Positions 11,173-25,113 are shown, numbered from the stretch's first letter. The stretch is 64,000 nucleotides of DNA from Sanderia malayensis (GCA_013076295.1 RQOL01000729.1:2418001-2482000); one strand, 5' to 3'. Translations and numbers: made by a program. Notes: generated from the sequence alone by a model not told the origin.

Positions 11173-14100
11173 TGAAAATGTTTTGGTGAGTGCTATGCCA
11201 TCTTTGTTATATTTATCAAACTATAGCTGTAAGCCCGCCCTGCAAATAACTGCATTTGCTGTTTGAAAACGTTCCTCTGAACACCTGATTTTAGATTTAC
11301 TTGTTCGATTTTTTCAAGTGCACTGGGAGACTATATATTGTTTATTTTTGTTGATTTCAACCCTTTCGCATTTCCCAGCTGATGCTCCTATTGCAACATC
11401 TGATTTTTGTCACTCTATAAAGTATATCAACATATCATGTCAATTGTTGTGTCTTTGATTTCTCCCACACTTTTGAGCTATTTACAAAGTTTTAGCTACT
11501 TCAGATCTTCTCTGTGCATACGTACACACGTTAGATCTTCTTCATACATACGTCAATAACTCCAGCATTGGAACTTGAATGTCTCTTCATAGACATCTAG
11601 CATAGTGTCACTTTTGTAGCTAAATTCAACAACTACATTGCACTCTCCATCTGCTATAACCATGCATTAGGGCAAATGCTCATTGACATATTTAATATTT
11701 CACTTTAAACTCCCCTAGTAGATTTTAGGCTTCAGATTTCGAACTGTTCTTTTTCTTTTATCGTAAGTTTCAAGTGTTTATGAATCCGGCTCGGTGGACC
11801 AAAGTGATTTTAGATTTACTTGTTCAAAACACACTAGAAGACCATATCGAGGCCTTTTTTTGCAGAAATTTTATTTAGAACTGTTTGGAATATTGTGCTG
11901 CAATGCAAACACTGACCGCGCATGTTTTATTTTAATTGAACCATTTTAATTGATTTTTTGTATTTCTTCCATTTAAGGTCTTGTATGTTTTTATGAAGAT
12001 GAGCTTTGAATTCCTGAATAATTGGAGGACACAACATAATATCAAACCGACTTGTCAAAATGTGACTCAGTAAGTCGGCTTAATTTTTATTCTTTCCTTT
12101 TTATGTCTTCGATATCAAAAGTTGGAACGTGCTTGTGATTTTTTATAGTTAATTAATTATACTATTCATTCGTAGCAGAATGAAGATTGAAGATTCATGG
12201 AACATTTGATAAATTTGGTTTGGTTGCGTGTTGATATCAATACAGGAAGGAGATAAGACTTTATATATTTATACTAACTTGTAGTCCACATCATAATGCT
12301 TCACACCATTCCTTTCACTTGCATGGGACCATATTTTTTATCTAATTTCTACGTGGATCTGCAAGTTTACGCTTCATCCATCCAACAGGAATGATGACAA
12401 ATACATCTGGAGTAATTGCAGCTTTCATAAGAACTGGTATCGAACATATTAGTTTGGTTCAATTTGCCCACAAGTCCTTCTAATGTATAGCTACTCCCTT
12501 TAATGGGAAAAATATGTTCTTGTTTAAGACTGAAACTTATGCTAAGGAGGTACTATAAGCATTTATTTGAAGCATTATGATGTGGCCTTTGTTATGATTG
12601 GACTCTATCCTTGGTAGGGGGCGCTGTTGATCATTGCATAGACATTAGGATTTGTAAGCCATGAATGGTTTGAAGAAACAACAATAACGATAACGTAGTG
12701 GTAAAGAAGAGAAGCTAATAAAGGACAACTAACACTCAGTTTACTTATATATATTATATACTCAAGTATTGTCACAACTCATGCAATGATCAATCTTGAA
12801 ACTGTCTTTGGAGCATGTTCGTATAAAAATCGTAAAATAATTCTGATCTATTGCACGCACGTGTCAGCTGCCAAGAAATGTTTTGTTCGGTTTTTCACAC
12901 GCCACGTGCTTCACGTTTATTTCTTGTGAAATTATATTTAATTAAACCACCAAAACCAACCGTTCGTAGCCCAAGCTTACCTTTTATCCGACAAATCTTG
13001 CAGTTTTGGTTAGCAAAGACAGTTTCAACCCTTGAAGGGGACATAATATAGTTTGCTTATAAATTAGTTCTATTGTTTTAAGTATCTTCATTTTCACAAG
13101 CATGCGAGAAATATTGCATACCCTACCTACCTTCTTTGATAATGGAACTCAGACCAGTTGAATATTTACTTTCAATTTATTACTTATTTTCATCTGCAAG
13201 TAAATAAAAGTTGGGTGACTAGTCGGTTAAGAGTGTACCACCCTGAAATTTGTATATCAAAATATGATTTGCTTTGCTTTCTCAATTGCTTGTGACGGTG
13301 GAGTTTGTAATTAATTATACTAGTTTTAATTTTTATCTTGTTTTACTAACTTTGTAATTTGTTTTGCTTTTAGATTTCGTAAATATTGCATCCGACCTTG
13401 TCCGCCATGCCAAGCCTTGGTCCTTTGGAGTTGCTGTTGGACTACCTTGCTGCGTCGTATGGTCTTCATGGCTCTTGCTTCCCGATTCTGGTTCAGTCTT
13501 GTTGTCGTGGATTGGGATTTCATCTCCATTCCTAAGGTGAGAAAATGTTTCTATCTATATCTTGTTACTCTTTCACAATGGTCTCATATCACATGAATAT
13601 CCAAGTTCCTAAAAATATAAGGACCGGGCCAAAAAGGCTTGAAGCTCTTATCAATCTTCAGTTCTGTGAGATATTTCTTGAGGAGGAAGAGAATCGTGGT
13701 CTGTTTGCATCCAAAACTAGGAGGTGTATTAAGCATTGTACGCGTCATCGTAGTTGAAGCCTGGGTCGCTGAATTTGATATCGGTCTGCTCTGACGTCAT
13801 TTACGCAAAAGCTTGTACCATGAACCCTGACCCTGGCTTCCCAATTAGGCTGCAATTCACTGATTCAAATGAATTTCTTTTTGCACTTGTTAACGTTTAT
13901 TAGTTTTATTCAGCAGATAGATTACCCTTTTGATTTTTTTAACTGATTTTGTTTATTGAATTTCATTTAGTGTATTGAACTTCATAGTCTTTAACGAACC
14001 AGGAAAACGAATTGAATATGACACTAGTGCAAGTACCAATAGCAGTCTGAGCAGCATCAGTTTTAGTAATAATGCTTTGTTGCAGACCTACTCTAATTAA

Positions 14101-17100
14101 GTTAATATTCAAGTTGAGCCTTGTTAGTTTCAGTACAGTTATGCTGAAATTTTTTTATGTCTCTTAAGCTCACAGAATAGTACCTTTCAGAACTTATTCG
14201 TTTAGCAAATTGACATTTTAATGGCGGTCGCAATCATCAACTTACTTTTATATTTACACACTACTTACCAACTTACTTATCTATCTATCTATACATCTGA
14301 GTTTTTAGGAAGGTGTTTGTCAGACCTCTCTTAATTATTTAGCAGCTTTGGTCGCACTTTTGTTATCGGTTGAGAAGTGGATGAAATAGTTGTTGTCGTA
14401 CCTATATTAGTCACAGCGCTGAAAATGTAGTATTGACGACTGCAATGCCTATTTGAGCTCATTGATGTTGACTACGAATAGATAGACAGCAGAACTTTCA
14501 GTAATAGATTGTTATTTAAGTCGAGTTCCTGGTTGCTAGCCATAAGAGTCCGTCTCCTGTGTTTTCGCTTGCCACTTATATGATCCATATTTGACCCTCG
14601 ATAACCAAAAATCTCTTGAGTTCGAGCAAATTCTCATTCCAGTCGATACTTGACGTTTGATGCTCAACTGCTTTCGCTTTTTAGTAATTGCATTTGTGTT
14701 ATTGAATGATGGTTTTAGTATTATCCACGTAATCTAAGTCCTGGTGCTACTATTGGTAGAGCAAGGCAATCTTTATTAAATTTAGTTTTGTTTTAGTATC
14801 TACTCAACGTTATCGTTTTATAGTGAAAAGGTAGAATGAAAGAAAGTGAAGGACTGTTTCTCTTATTTTTTCTTTAGAATTTATGATTTTTCGAGTTAGT
14901 AAACTAAGTCGTACAAGACTCTTCCTTAGAAAGTTTCAGTTTTGTGTTTTTATTGGCAAAAAGAATAGCAATTTGTTTCACGTGAATTATTTCGTATAAA
15001 ATGGGCAAAAATATATTGTGGTCCTCGCTTTTGTATTGTGATTCCTCAGCCATTCGTCTGATCAAATAATGATGATACGGCCTGGGGGGTGCAGTAAATG
15101 CAATGACGCTATGGCCTACGGGGGGCAATGCTTAATGCTCTCATGAATGATTTGCCTCGTTTATTTTCACGGATAATTCTTGTTGTCTAAAACTCGAGGC
15201 TTAGGAACAATTGGCTTTTATGTGAACAGGCTGCATTTTCGGACTTTGAAAGTTGTATTTCATGGTTCTGTCGATTTTTGACATGCTTCAAAGCCAGTAG
15301 TTTTCTAACATTTAATTTGGCAAATGAACTTGGATATGAATTGTGATAATGAGATATTGTGATTGAGTAACAAGATAGATGAAACATTTTCTCATCTCTT
15401 GGGAATGGAGCTCTGATATCGGACAACATGACTGAACTGGGTGGGGAACTGAGAGTCCATCAGACCATACGACAAAGCGAGGTAGCCAGCAGCACTCCAA
15501 AGGACAAGGCTTGGTACGGCGGACAAGGTCGGAGTTTTATATACTTCCTCCCACCTTTTACGGAACAGAGCGTCCGGGACAAACCAGCGACCATAGGGTC
15601 ACGGGTACCCTATGGCCATAGGCCACAACAGCTGCAAAGACGGCAATGCCTTCACAGCCATTGTGGCCTGCCCTCCCCCCAGTTGCACCACCCCAGACAA
15701 CCCCACCCATTTCCCTGCTAGCCTATTTATGATTAGATTTAATTACGTTTAGCCTACATCATTATCCTATCACTAGAAGAGAATTCCTTAAATATCCTAC
15801 AGATGGTTAAATTATTGCTATTATTTTACTCTTTATGTTTCTTTGATTAGCCTATACCTATCATTTCTCCCAAGAAAACACACATCCTAAACTCTTATAA
15901 CAAAAAATTATACAATAAGTGTAAAAGAAAAATAAAACATTTATACACTTTTTGATACAGTGTCCATGATGGTAAAGCTGAAAATCCACTGTCTTCTTCA
16001 TAACGTCAGCTGTAAATTTCTGCATATTCATAATTGGTGGCCTAAAATAAAAGTAACTTCATTGAAAAACAACTTTAAAATTAAATGGAATACTCTTACA
16101 TTGGCTTACGAACAGAGGTCATAAAGGGGAGACATTAATAAATATATATTCATGAGAAACAGTAATAATGTATCTTTTAAATAAAGCATTCATAATGAAA
16201 TATGACAAATTTTGCCTTGTAATTTCCTTGTTCAAATAACTTAGCCTTCATCAAGTTGTCAAAGTTTGGGCAGAAAATACGAGAGTTGGGTTGATTTAAA
16301 TGAATTGATCTCAAGGATCCACGTATCTTCAGACTATGCAATAAGGAAGCAAACACACCCGAAGCAAGTATGCGATGATAGGCCGATGTTTTGGCCTACC
16401 AAATCTATCCAAGCCGGCTTTAGTTGTTACAGGAAAAGAAAGAAATTAACTATTTACAAGGCTTAAAACCTTAGAAGTTACTCAGTAATATTAGTTGCAG
16501 GTGGAATATGCGAAACATGAAACGCAAGGATAAAGGTGTACTCACAAATCATTCATTTTCTCAGTGAAACTTTCCAAAATTTCCGCCTCATGAACGGCCT
16601 AAACACGACGCTCCTGGTTCCTCCATCCGTTCTGCCTCACTGAGTGTCTGCGTGATTTCACATCATGTCCACGGAGGGCCTGGGGACGAGAGATTTTGCC
16701 AAAACGTCATACTAAATCTTGACTGCCGACCAAAAAGTTTACTGATCAGTTCACTGAGTTTATTATTCTATTTTTTAATTTATCAAAGCTGTTAAAACGT
16801 TTCTGATAATAAGACAACAGTGCATAAATAGTTGCACACCAAATGAAATGCTACTGAGTTTAGGAGATGTTCAAAACCTATATTTCTATACATTTTTATT
16901 AATTTATAATTTCTATAAATATGTTATAATTCATATTAATCTCCCAAGCTCCTACAAATTGTACTTTTCACATGGGGTAACCAAATTTGTATAAGCAATA
17001 CAATCGCAATAGATATTTCTATTCGAGTCTCTCCATGCTGTTCTAGCATGGAAAGGCTCGGCTCTGCAACTACATTCGCTGCTCTGTGCTTGAAGCAATT

Positions 17101-17701
17101 TGGCAGATCCTTTTGTAACACAGTGATAAAGCAAGAGCTAAACACTCGGTTGAGAAGTGATGAGTAAATGATAAAGTATTTGTGTACGTTTCACAATCAA
17201 TGATATATCATCAATGTGCAGTGAAAGGGCAGTGAGAACCAATGAGTTGACCTTGGCATGGCGTGGTCAAGCGTAGAGACAACTAGTAAACACGTTGTCG
17301 ACTAAAGATTGCTAAGAAATTACGCATTTCAGCATCGAAAATTTGCAAAATTTCACAAATCAGGAATTATAGAACGAACTGTTTCTTTTTTCAACTCGTA
17401 AAAGCTCATAGCACACAGCTATTGGAGACAGAAATCGTATATTACTACAATAGCAATACCAGGTGAGTAAATGCGCCAAAAATACACTGTGTACCTGTAT
17501 TCAGTCACTAGCTTGCATCGTTAGTTGTCAGCCATGTTGCTTCAGCCTCGGAAGGGCGTAATAGAGAATGGAGCAGGTAAATAAGTCATGCATGGTTACT
17601 CACCAATGCCCTGCTAAACTTGTGTAATGACTTCTCCCCAACTCTGATCACATACTGTAAATATTTTCTTGTGAACCGTTCGATCAACTTTCTACTTGCA
17701 G
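11173..17701. other. Gene-poor spacer
   Basis: About 6.5 kb with no exon chain I can support. Open frames are short and have no recognisable domain. The only structures noted are the inverted repeat pair near 13.4 and 15.4 kb and a GC-richer patch at 15550-15720. The 3' UTR of the THAP gene must lie in the first part and the first exon of the SEA gene in the last part. Confidence 0.5.
13373..15545. repeat. Inverted repeat pair, arms about 250 bp
   Basis: The segment 13373-13620 resembles the reverse complement of about 15290-15545, with scattered substitutions and indels. Shared words include GACCTTGTCCGCC, CAAGCCTTG and GAGAAAATGTTTC. The frames open in one arm are not kept in the other, so I read it as an old dispersed repeat present twice in opposite orientation rather than an exon. 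Confidence 0.55.
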
Positions 17702-17720
17702 GCCGTCCAAACCTACGAAA

Positions 17721-20491
17721 ATGGAGGTAAGTTTCAGTGGTTTTATTACGAATAAAAATCGATAAAACATGTTTAAACTACGCTAGCATCGTTTTTTTGT
17801 CAAAACGGTTGCAACTTGCAGAAAACTTTGGATAGAGCCTCGACTTTCGGGCATTTTATTGCATGCAAATTGACCCAATGAAAACTGGTCTTGAACTTCA
17901 CAAGCCAGTGACAAAAAATGCTATATTTCAAGACAATACTCGATCGCCTTCAAGTATTATTCGATATTATATGCAGATTGTCCAAAAACAATCTCATATA
18001 ATCAAACATTCGGCAGTTGAGAGCAAATCAACATAGATCATGCACATTGGAAATATTTCAAATATACAAATTGCGAGCAGAGACTATGTTTTGTTTGCAG
18101 TCTGGATTTAAAAAAACAAGTCTTTGTTCAATTTTGAATTTTACTTTATAATATATTGTAATTTTACTTTATAATATATTAAGATAGTCGCTATTGCTAT
18201 TTTAGCTTGGAATAATATGCTATTTTTACCAGCCATCTTGTTTTTAACAATAGCTAAGCATATGTGCAATTAAGCAATAAGATCATGCAATGGGATCGTA
18301 TTCTTATTTTGCAGGCCTTTCGTGCAGGAATATGGTTAGCAATTGTGGTCATTTTATACATTAGTTGTGAGTATTACCTTTGATCGTACAGACCTAACTC
18401 AGGTATGCTACCTCTCTGTAGCAATAATACTGCTCACAACTTTCAACAGTGTAGAATAAAGGCGTAGGTAATTAAATGAGAAGTTTTCCGATGCCTCATC
18501 AAATCTTGTTATGTGCATAGTTATGAGATGAGAATCGATATTTCGATGTAAATAATGAAACCATGAAATAATACCTGGTGACACTTCCACTGGATCAATC
18601 ACCGATACAACGAGATTACTTGTTTAACTTGGTCAAGGAATATAACAAATAAAGAACCTCGCTTGCTCCTACGCAATGATGGCACACTTGCTCCTGCGCA
18701 ATGATGGCTCGCTAGGAAACAACGTGACGCTCTGTCTTTCTCGACTCTAGATGCAAATGCTGCAGACCCGAAACCAAAACCAACAACAAAACCAGCACCA
18801 AAGAAACCGACAACGCCAAAAGTAACGACACCAAAACCAACAAAGCCCCCAAAACCAGCCGAAGAAGGTAAACAAAATTAAGTACAATCTGATTTCCAAC
18901 GACCCGTAGCCTAGTTTTATATCAATTGATAACGAGTTCCCAAGCTAAGATTATCAGGTACGAAATGCTGAACAGAGTGTGCCACGAGACATGAATATTC
19001 GCAGCTGAGATATACGAACTGTCCAAGGTGATCAGGTTGTTATCAAGGATTCTATTCATAGCTTTGAGGATTTTCTTTCCAACAGGCAAAGACTACTACG
19101 TAACATTGAAACTTCTGGGACAAGAATGCAACGCCGATCTGAGCAATGTCGCCAGTGCCAAATTCCAGGAGCTCAGAGCTAAGCTTTATGATGCAGTAAG
19201 TAGCTTCAGCCTGGCACAACATAAGGCATTATCAATGTGCTGTAGTGCAGTGCTATTACAAAGAATAATTCTACGATCCTCTTGTGTGGTTCACATTATA
19301 GCATTTTCCAAGGAGCTTTTCACTTCTAACGCATGCAGCTTACAAGCAATATATTCCCAAAATCGTATACTTGCTTCGAAAATGCAATCTTACTTTGTGT
19401 GAATACAAGACACACCTCATTACCCCCTGAAAATATAGAAAAACGCCAGACATTGTAACAAGCGATATGTATCTTCACGGGGGTAGTGAGAAACAAGACT
19501 TAAGCCATCATCTTTTCTTACAGACTCTTCAAATGTATGCTAACCACGATTTCTACCAAGATCTTCTGGTGCTGAGCTTCGAGTAAGTATCTTTGTAAAA
19601 TCTCGCTGTCAAATAACAGAATGCATTTCATGTAGTCTCTGTAATCTAATTGGTAGTCATAAAGCGATGATCTATTGATCGTGGTGTTCTTCTATTCCAT
19701 GCAGTTGTACCGAAGGTGGCGTGTTGGCCCATTTCGCCATCAGATTCACCAAAAAAGGAAAGGGACACATGGATAGATTCTCACAGGCCGTCCAAGCTGG
19801 CAAAATCGGAGAGCTCGAAATCCAACCAAGCTACATCGAAGTTGGTAAGTATCTGTTACCACCAAGGTGATTCGAGTCTTAGCTACATCATACAGGCTGT
19901 GACATTCGGATCCTTAACTCACTGATATCTAGACTTTTAGCCTTCGGCATTAGTTATGATTGTAGATAGAGTCATTGGTGATAGGCCCCTATGGTAGATA
20001 TAGTCTCTAGCAGCATGTGTAGTGGTAAGCAAAATTCATTCTTACAGCACATATGTGCATAAAGCCTGCAGTTGGGGGTCGGAGTCAAATAATAGCAGCT
20101 GTAAATGTAGATAGAGCATTGCAATTGAACAAATCTGTCTTTGTCTTTCACAGCTGATTTGGACCAAAACCTTCTCGTTGGCGGTGTACCCGGTGGAGCG
20201 GCCGGTTGCCAGGCAGGTTGCCCACAGACGTGCGCACCAGCCTGTGACGCATCTTGCTGTGGACCAGAACAAGCCCAAGGCCAAGAACAGACAATCTACG
20301 TGCCAATCCCAATGGCTCAAGCACCTCCTCCACCACCACCAGCTCCAGCTCCAGCCTTGTGCGCCGTCGGATGTCCATCGACCTGTGCCCCTGCTTGCAC
20401 CCCAACTTGCTGCTTCGTCCAGAAGAGATGGTTGGCCAAGAAGGCCAAGGCTCAGGCCAAGAACAAACAACCACAATTTGGAAGATATTAG
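17721..20491 (+). CDS. Secreted SEA-domain protein with two minicollagen CRDs
   Basis: Seven coding exons splice to 273 residues: 17721-17726, 18315-18366, 18751-18867, 19086-19195, 19524-19582, 19705-19844 and 20154-20491. The ATG sits just inside an exon whose acceptor is at 17701, so a 5' UTR intron is likely. Residues 1-20 form a signal peptide. Residues 21-58 are a Lys/Pro/Thr linker. Residues 60-161 look like a SEA domain, spread over three exons. Two MCCRDs follow at 180-197 and 231-248, each C-x3-C-x3-C-x3-C-x3-CC. Between them is a Pro/Ala stretch with six consecutive prolines. The tail is Lys-rich. The CRDs and polyproline are minicollagen hallmarks, but there is no Gly-X-Y collagen run. 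In minicollagens these CRDs crosslink the nematocyst wall by disulfide exchange, so a capsule role is likely. The SEA call rests on pattern and on its minus-strand paralogue. Confidence 0.85.
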
Positions 20492-22371
20492 TGCCGGTTG
20501 AAGTAGTAGAGACAGATAACTATATTGATAAATGTAAAGTAATCGCGTTTGTTGTCGATATTGTAATTTTCAACTACCGATTGAGCAAGCTCGAATGGAT
20601 ATGAATCATCGCAAAGGGGCATAATGCGTATGGCTAATTTCGATTGATTGTTGAGCAACATGGGGAAATTACAACCTCGAGAATAAATCATTCATCACAA
20701 CAACAACAACAATAATAACAACTTAGACCCAATATATGATGTTTGTATCAAATGTTCTAAGTGTTAATAGTTAAATGATGCGCATGTGTAGAAGCAGTCC
20801 AAATACAACAATGAAAATCTTAAGAAAAAACCAAATAATCGCATTCATTCACAGACAAGCAGAAAGAGAAATAATTCTTATTATTAATGTGGATGATTAT
20901 TTATATATGATGATTATGAATTGTTGCTATTTTTCATTGGATTGTATTTCTTCGACTGTAAACTTTTGCTAGAATTGAATTACTAAATGTATGACTGAAT
21001 ACGTTTTTCTTTCCTCATACTCATCACGTGTTCTACGTTCTGTTGTCTGCCTCATTCATATTGCAATATATTAATAGATAATACAAATGAACAACGGAAG
21101 AAACACATGTTCAAGATTCAATTGGAAAACGACATTACTCATTTTGATGTAATTGTAACATGCGTTGAAATTGGATGTATCATCATATGGAGACTCTAGG
21201 TTCGCACAACTTTGGGCAAGGGACCCTTCAATTATGTTTACAATGCATGGGAGTTAAAAAAGCTACATGCGTCAATATATTTATCGGGTAAAAGAAGATA
21301 GGTCGATAATACGGTGTTTTGTAGATGGTAGGAAATTCCTACACATGTTACCCTCTCATTAAACAAGGTTTTACTTGATAAAGGAAAACTACCGGAGTTT
21401 TCTAGGGATGAACGAAAAATAAGGTCGAGCTGAGTGGCAGTACAGGTCAACGCAACAACGGCTAATGATGATAAACGCAAACGAAACAAAAATAGGCCAA
21501 GAGCATTTGTGAATAATTGATAAGTTCTATGCTCTGTTGCAGGGCTTGTTGCATTGAGTTTTGTGAATGAGATCACTGGGAATCAAAAGGTCAAACAGAC
21601 CTGGTCACAGGCAGGCTCCAGTGAATGGGAAAATATGGCCGATCTTTCATGATACACGGGATATTATTGCCGAAATAAAGAGAAATAGTAAGGTACGGTT
21701 GTGCTTTTTTCAAACCTAAGACTCTATCAAGTATATAAAACCAATTTTCGTATCGTATGAAACCGAATGCCAGTGAAATATGTTAGATTTTTAATGTTAG
21801 GTATCGATGTAAGGACTCTATTCGTCCGAGCAAAACTAATGATCAAGCCAAATACTTTCCCAACGATAACGTACCAAATTAGGCAACTGTAGAAGTTGTT
21901 TTAGATTGGGCTGAGTAGCGATTATTTGTCTGGCACAGTTATTCGATTTTTAAACACTATTTTAAACATAAAAAGACTATTTACCGCATTGATTAGCAAT
22001 GAACTTCAATGATCGATAAAACATGAAATCGTTTCACTTTAAATTTGCTTAAACTTTGATAAATTGAACCGTTAGGCCAATTAAGAAACAATAATAAATA
22101 AAAGATAGCCTGGGCATTCTATTTGCTTTGAAATCACTATAGAATATGCTGTAGTAATTATTCTCAAATAGAAATTCTCTAACATCATCAAGTGAAGGTA
22201 ACAGATAGAGTTTGCACGAAATGGTTACATAAAGTAATGCAATTTTTCATGTGATTCTGGCCCATCCTGCAAAACTGGAACGTTTTAAATATTTCTTTTA
22301 CGCAACTTTCTAGGCCCACAATGTGAAAATACTGGTGGCATCAATAAAAGCATTCGAATATATTCAGCAAA
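20492..22371. other. Spacer before the lectin-MCCRD gene
   Basis: This is AT-rich sequence with no supported exon. From 21378 on it belongs to the duplicated block. A likely acceptor (TTTCTAG at about 22313) sits about 60 bp before the lectin ATG, so the lectin gene probably has a non-coding first exon in this spacer. Confidence 0.5.
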
Positions 22372-23896
22372 ATGGTCCGCATACAACATTTGTTGATTTT
22401 ATCAGCAACAATTGTTGCACTAGCACTTGCTGCCGAACAGCCTGCCTCTCTCGTTGCTGATTGGCTGGCTAAACAATCGATGCAATTTGAAAGAAGTGAA
22501 ATGCAGAAAAATGGAGAGGTGAGTAGTGAGGCTGTTAATGTTTCTGACGCTTATTGATTTAGGCCGTTTTGTCTTTTAATTTAAGCCAGAGGTCTTGTGT
22601 TTTGAAGAAAATGCCTTATATTGTTTAATATTGGTTCTACGCCTAGCATAAAGGGTCTTGCATCTTCACTAATAGATCTGTCTTGGCGTAAAGATCTTGC
22701 CCCTTTAATGAAACATCCTACATTACACCTTTAATACGAGATCTGCGTGTGTCAACAGTCCTCTACATAACCAACTGCCATATGTTGAATTCTAGCTTGT
22801 TGCTCTTGGCTGCGAAGAGGAGAAGATCACAATTCGATGTTCAAATCGATTCACGAAGATGGAAATCGTCAACACATTCTATGGACGTGATGATACGACA
22901 ACGTGTCCCAATCCTGTCCTGGACACAACGACGCCATGCCAGCAACAAGCCAACAACGTTGCGAAGAAAGTTATAGAGTTGTGCAACGAAGAAAACAAGT
23001 GTAAAATACCGGTCAATGTGGATTTTCTTGGTCACAACGGGACAGAGATTTGTCCGGGTGTTAGAAAGTACTTGAGGGTCGTCTACAAATGCACACAGCA
23101 CCCTAAAATCAAAATGGAATGTCAAGGCAATTGCAGCCAAAAATGCTGGCCACTTTGCGAAAAGGCGTGCTGCGAGCCTCCTCCACCCCCAACTACTGCA
23201 CCTCCAACAACCACAGCACCGCCAACAAAGCCACAACCAACAACTTCGCCTCGATCTGATCTCCAAACAACAAGCCAACAGGTGTATCAGACATGCCCAA
23301 TGCCTTGCAGTGCTGATTGTGCACCATTGTGCCTGCTCAGCTGTTGCGACCCGTCATCGCAGGAATCTCCACCGCAAACAGCCTCGCTTGCATATCCACA
23401 GCAGCAAGTCCAGATTCCGAAAGGATTCGCTTGTCCAGCGCCCTGTTCCGCAAAATGCCTACCAGCATGCGCGTTAGATTGTTGTCGCGAAAGCGTGTCT
23501 CAAGTAACGACGGGTGTGCAGCAAGACGCTCAAGTGCAGAGATACATCAATGCCAACCAAGCAGCGCTTCAGCCACAACAAAAGCCACCACAACCCGGTA
23601 ACCGACGCTCGCAAGCCTACTACAACACCCAGGCTGCATACAGTTCATGGCAGCAAAACCGTCGAAACGGCATCAACCGCAGCAATCAGCGAAACGACCC
23701 GGCGTACAATACCGCTGCAGCGGCCGCGTGGAATTACCGCTCGAAGATCTGGCGGCAACGGATGCAAGCGGCCAACAATCTAGCAAGGAGACATGCTATG
23801 ATGAATGCCAGAAACATTATACCTCATCCTGCGGCATTTAATTACAATTACGCATTGAATAACAATAGGTATTATGGAAGAAGGTTTCACAACTAA
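22372..23896 (+). CDS. Secreted galactose-binding lectin with three minicollagen CRDs (copy A)
   Basis: Two exons, 22372-22518 and 22796-23896, join in phase 0 to give 415 residues. Residues 1-21 are a signal peptide. Residues 54-148 match the SUEL/rhamnose-binding Gal_lectin fold: GCEEEKITIRC at the start, FYGRDD as the YGR motif, then paired Cys and a closing KYLRVVYKC. Three MCCRDs follow at about 158-175, 216-233 and 262-279, all with the exact C-x3-C-x3-C-x3-C-x3-CC spacing. A Pro/Thr-rich spacer separates the first two. The last 135 residues are Gln/Asn/Arg/Tyr-rich with no Cys. By analogy with other MCCRD proteins it should enter the nematocyst secretory vesicle, bind glycans and be disulfide-linked into the wall. 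That role is inferred. There is no collagen repeat or galectin domain, so it is neither a minicollagen nor nematogalectin. Confidence 0.88.
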
Positions 23897-24217
23897 CGTC
23901 TGATTTCAAAGAACAATATTACTGTTGATAGTTGCAAAAATATTTTGTATATTTTATTCATTGTTGATATTAGAGATTGTTTGATATGATGTGTATTTGA
24001 GTTAATGGATTGTATTCATGATGTTGTAGCTTATTTCATAGAACAAAGAACAAGTGAATATCTGAACTCAGTTTTAAACATTGCGTTTTAATCCATTTCA
24101 AGCCACTCAGGCTCTCTCTCCGGCCCACTAAAAGTGTCGCTCAAAGCACGAAAGGAGAATTTCCAGTTATCCGCTCTTTCAAGTTTTTTTGAGCAATTTA
24201 AACTGTATCCACACTAT

Positions 24218-24302
24218 GTAAGTGTAAGTATCTCCAACTTTTAAGTATGTAAGTGTAAATATCTCCAACTTATAAGTACGTAAGTGCAAGTATCTCCAAC
24301 TT
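24218..24302. repeat. Three-unit minisatellite, about 31 bp per unit (copy A)
   Basis: Three direct units each start with GTAAGTG and contain ATCTCCAACTT. They lie immediately beyond the stop codon of the minus-strand MCCRD exon. The array is also present in copy B. Confidence 0.85.
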
Positions 24303-25113
24303 GTCAGGGCCATTTAATTGCTTGATAACTCCTGCAACATGCCATGGAACATTGCAGATAGCAATATGTGTAACAACCAGGCCAGCAAGGGACTTGATAA
24401 GCATATATGTTATTGTATAAGGGCAGTGGATTCGGAATATACGTTTGGAACCGTGGTTTTGTCAGTTGGTTGTATCTCAGCGTTCTTTCCTTTGGCATTG
24501 CACAACAATCCGCGCTACATGACGGAAAACATCGATACGGCCTAAAACATGGCGGCCTGCACCATTTTATATCGGCTGGCAAATCGTCACTTAGGCGTGC
24601 TATGAAAGAAGTTAATGTTTAACTTTAGAACGTCAACTTATTCAGTTTAGTTTTTAATTGTTGATAGCTTAAAGGTTGATTTTAAGATTTACACTAAAAC
24701 AATGGCATAGGAGCAGGCGGAGCCTTGTGGGAGCGTGCCCTCTCCCACTTTTCTCCAGAAACCTAAAGAATGCTTCTTTCCATTCTGGTGCCTTTTTAGT
24801 ACGCTCCTTCGCCTCTACGCCACAATTTAAGCCAAATTCATTAGCTTTTACTTTTTAGATTATTTTATTGTCAAGTGCCCTCTTACAAATGATAAAGAGC
24901 ATATTAGCATAGCCACATAAAAAACGTGAAATGCAAACACCATTGTGTTGAACACAAACTACAATCTTACAGACCCTGCTCGTGAGGGAACCAACATTAG
25001 GATTCAATAGAAGCCCTCACAAAACCCGGGGTGATACAATGCAACAAGCAGACCGTTATAGTATACATCAGCGGTTAACGACCTTGGTAGGGCTCTTTGC
25101 AATGGCCTAACCA

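Noticed and set aside
15428..15721. 97-residue open frame
   Set aside because: It crosses the border of a dispersed repeat and a GC-rich patch. Its repeat-derived half is not kept in frame in the other repeat copy.
20042..20604. Several overlapping frames on both strands across the last SEA-MCCRD exon
   Set aside because: The CRD frame alone shows the Cys spacing and a matching splice phase; the others are shadows in GC-richer DNA.
24701..24830. Possible MITE with TGGCATAGGAGC and CTCTACGCCA ends
   Set aside because: The inverted ends match poorly and I found no target-site duplication.
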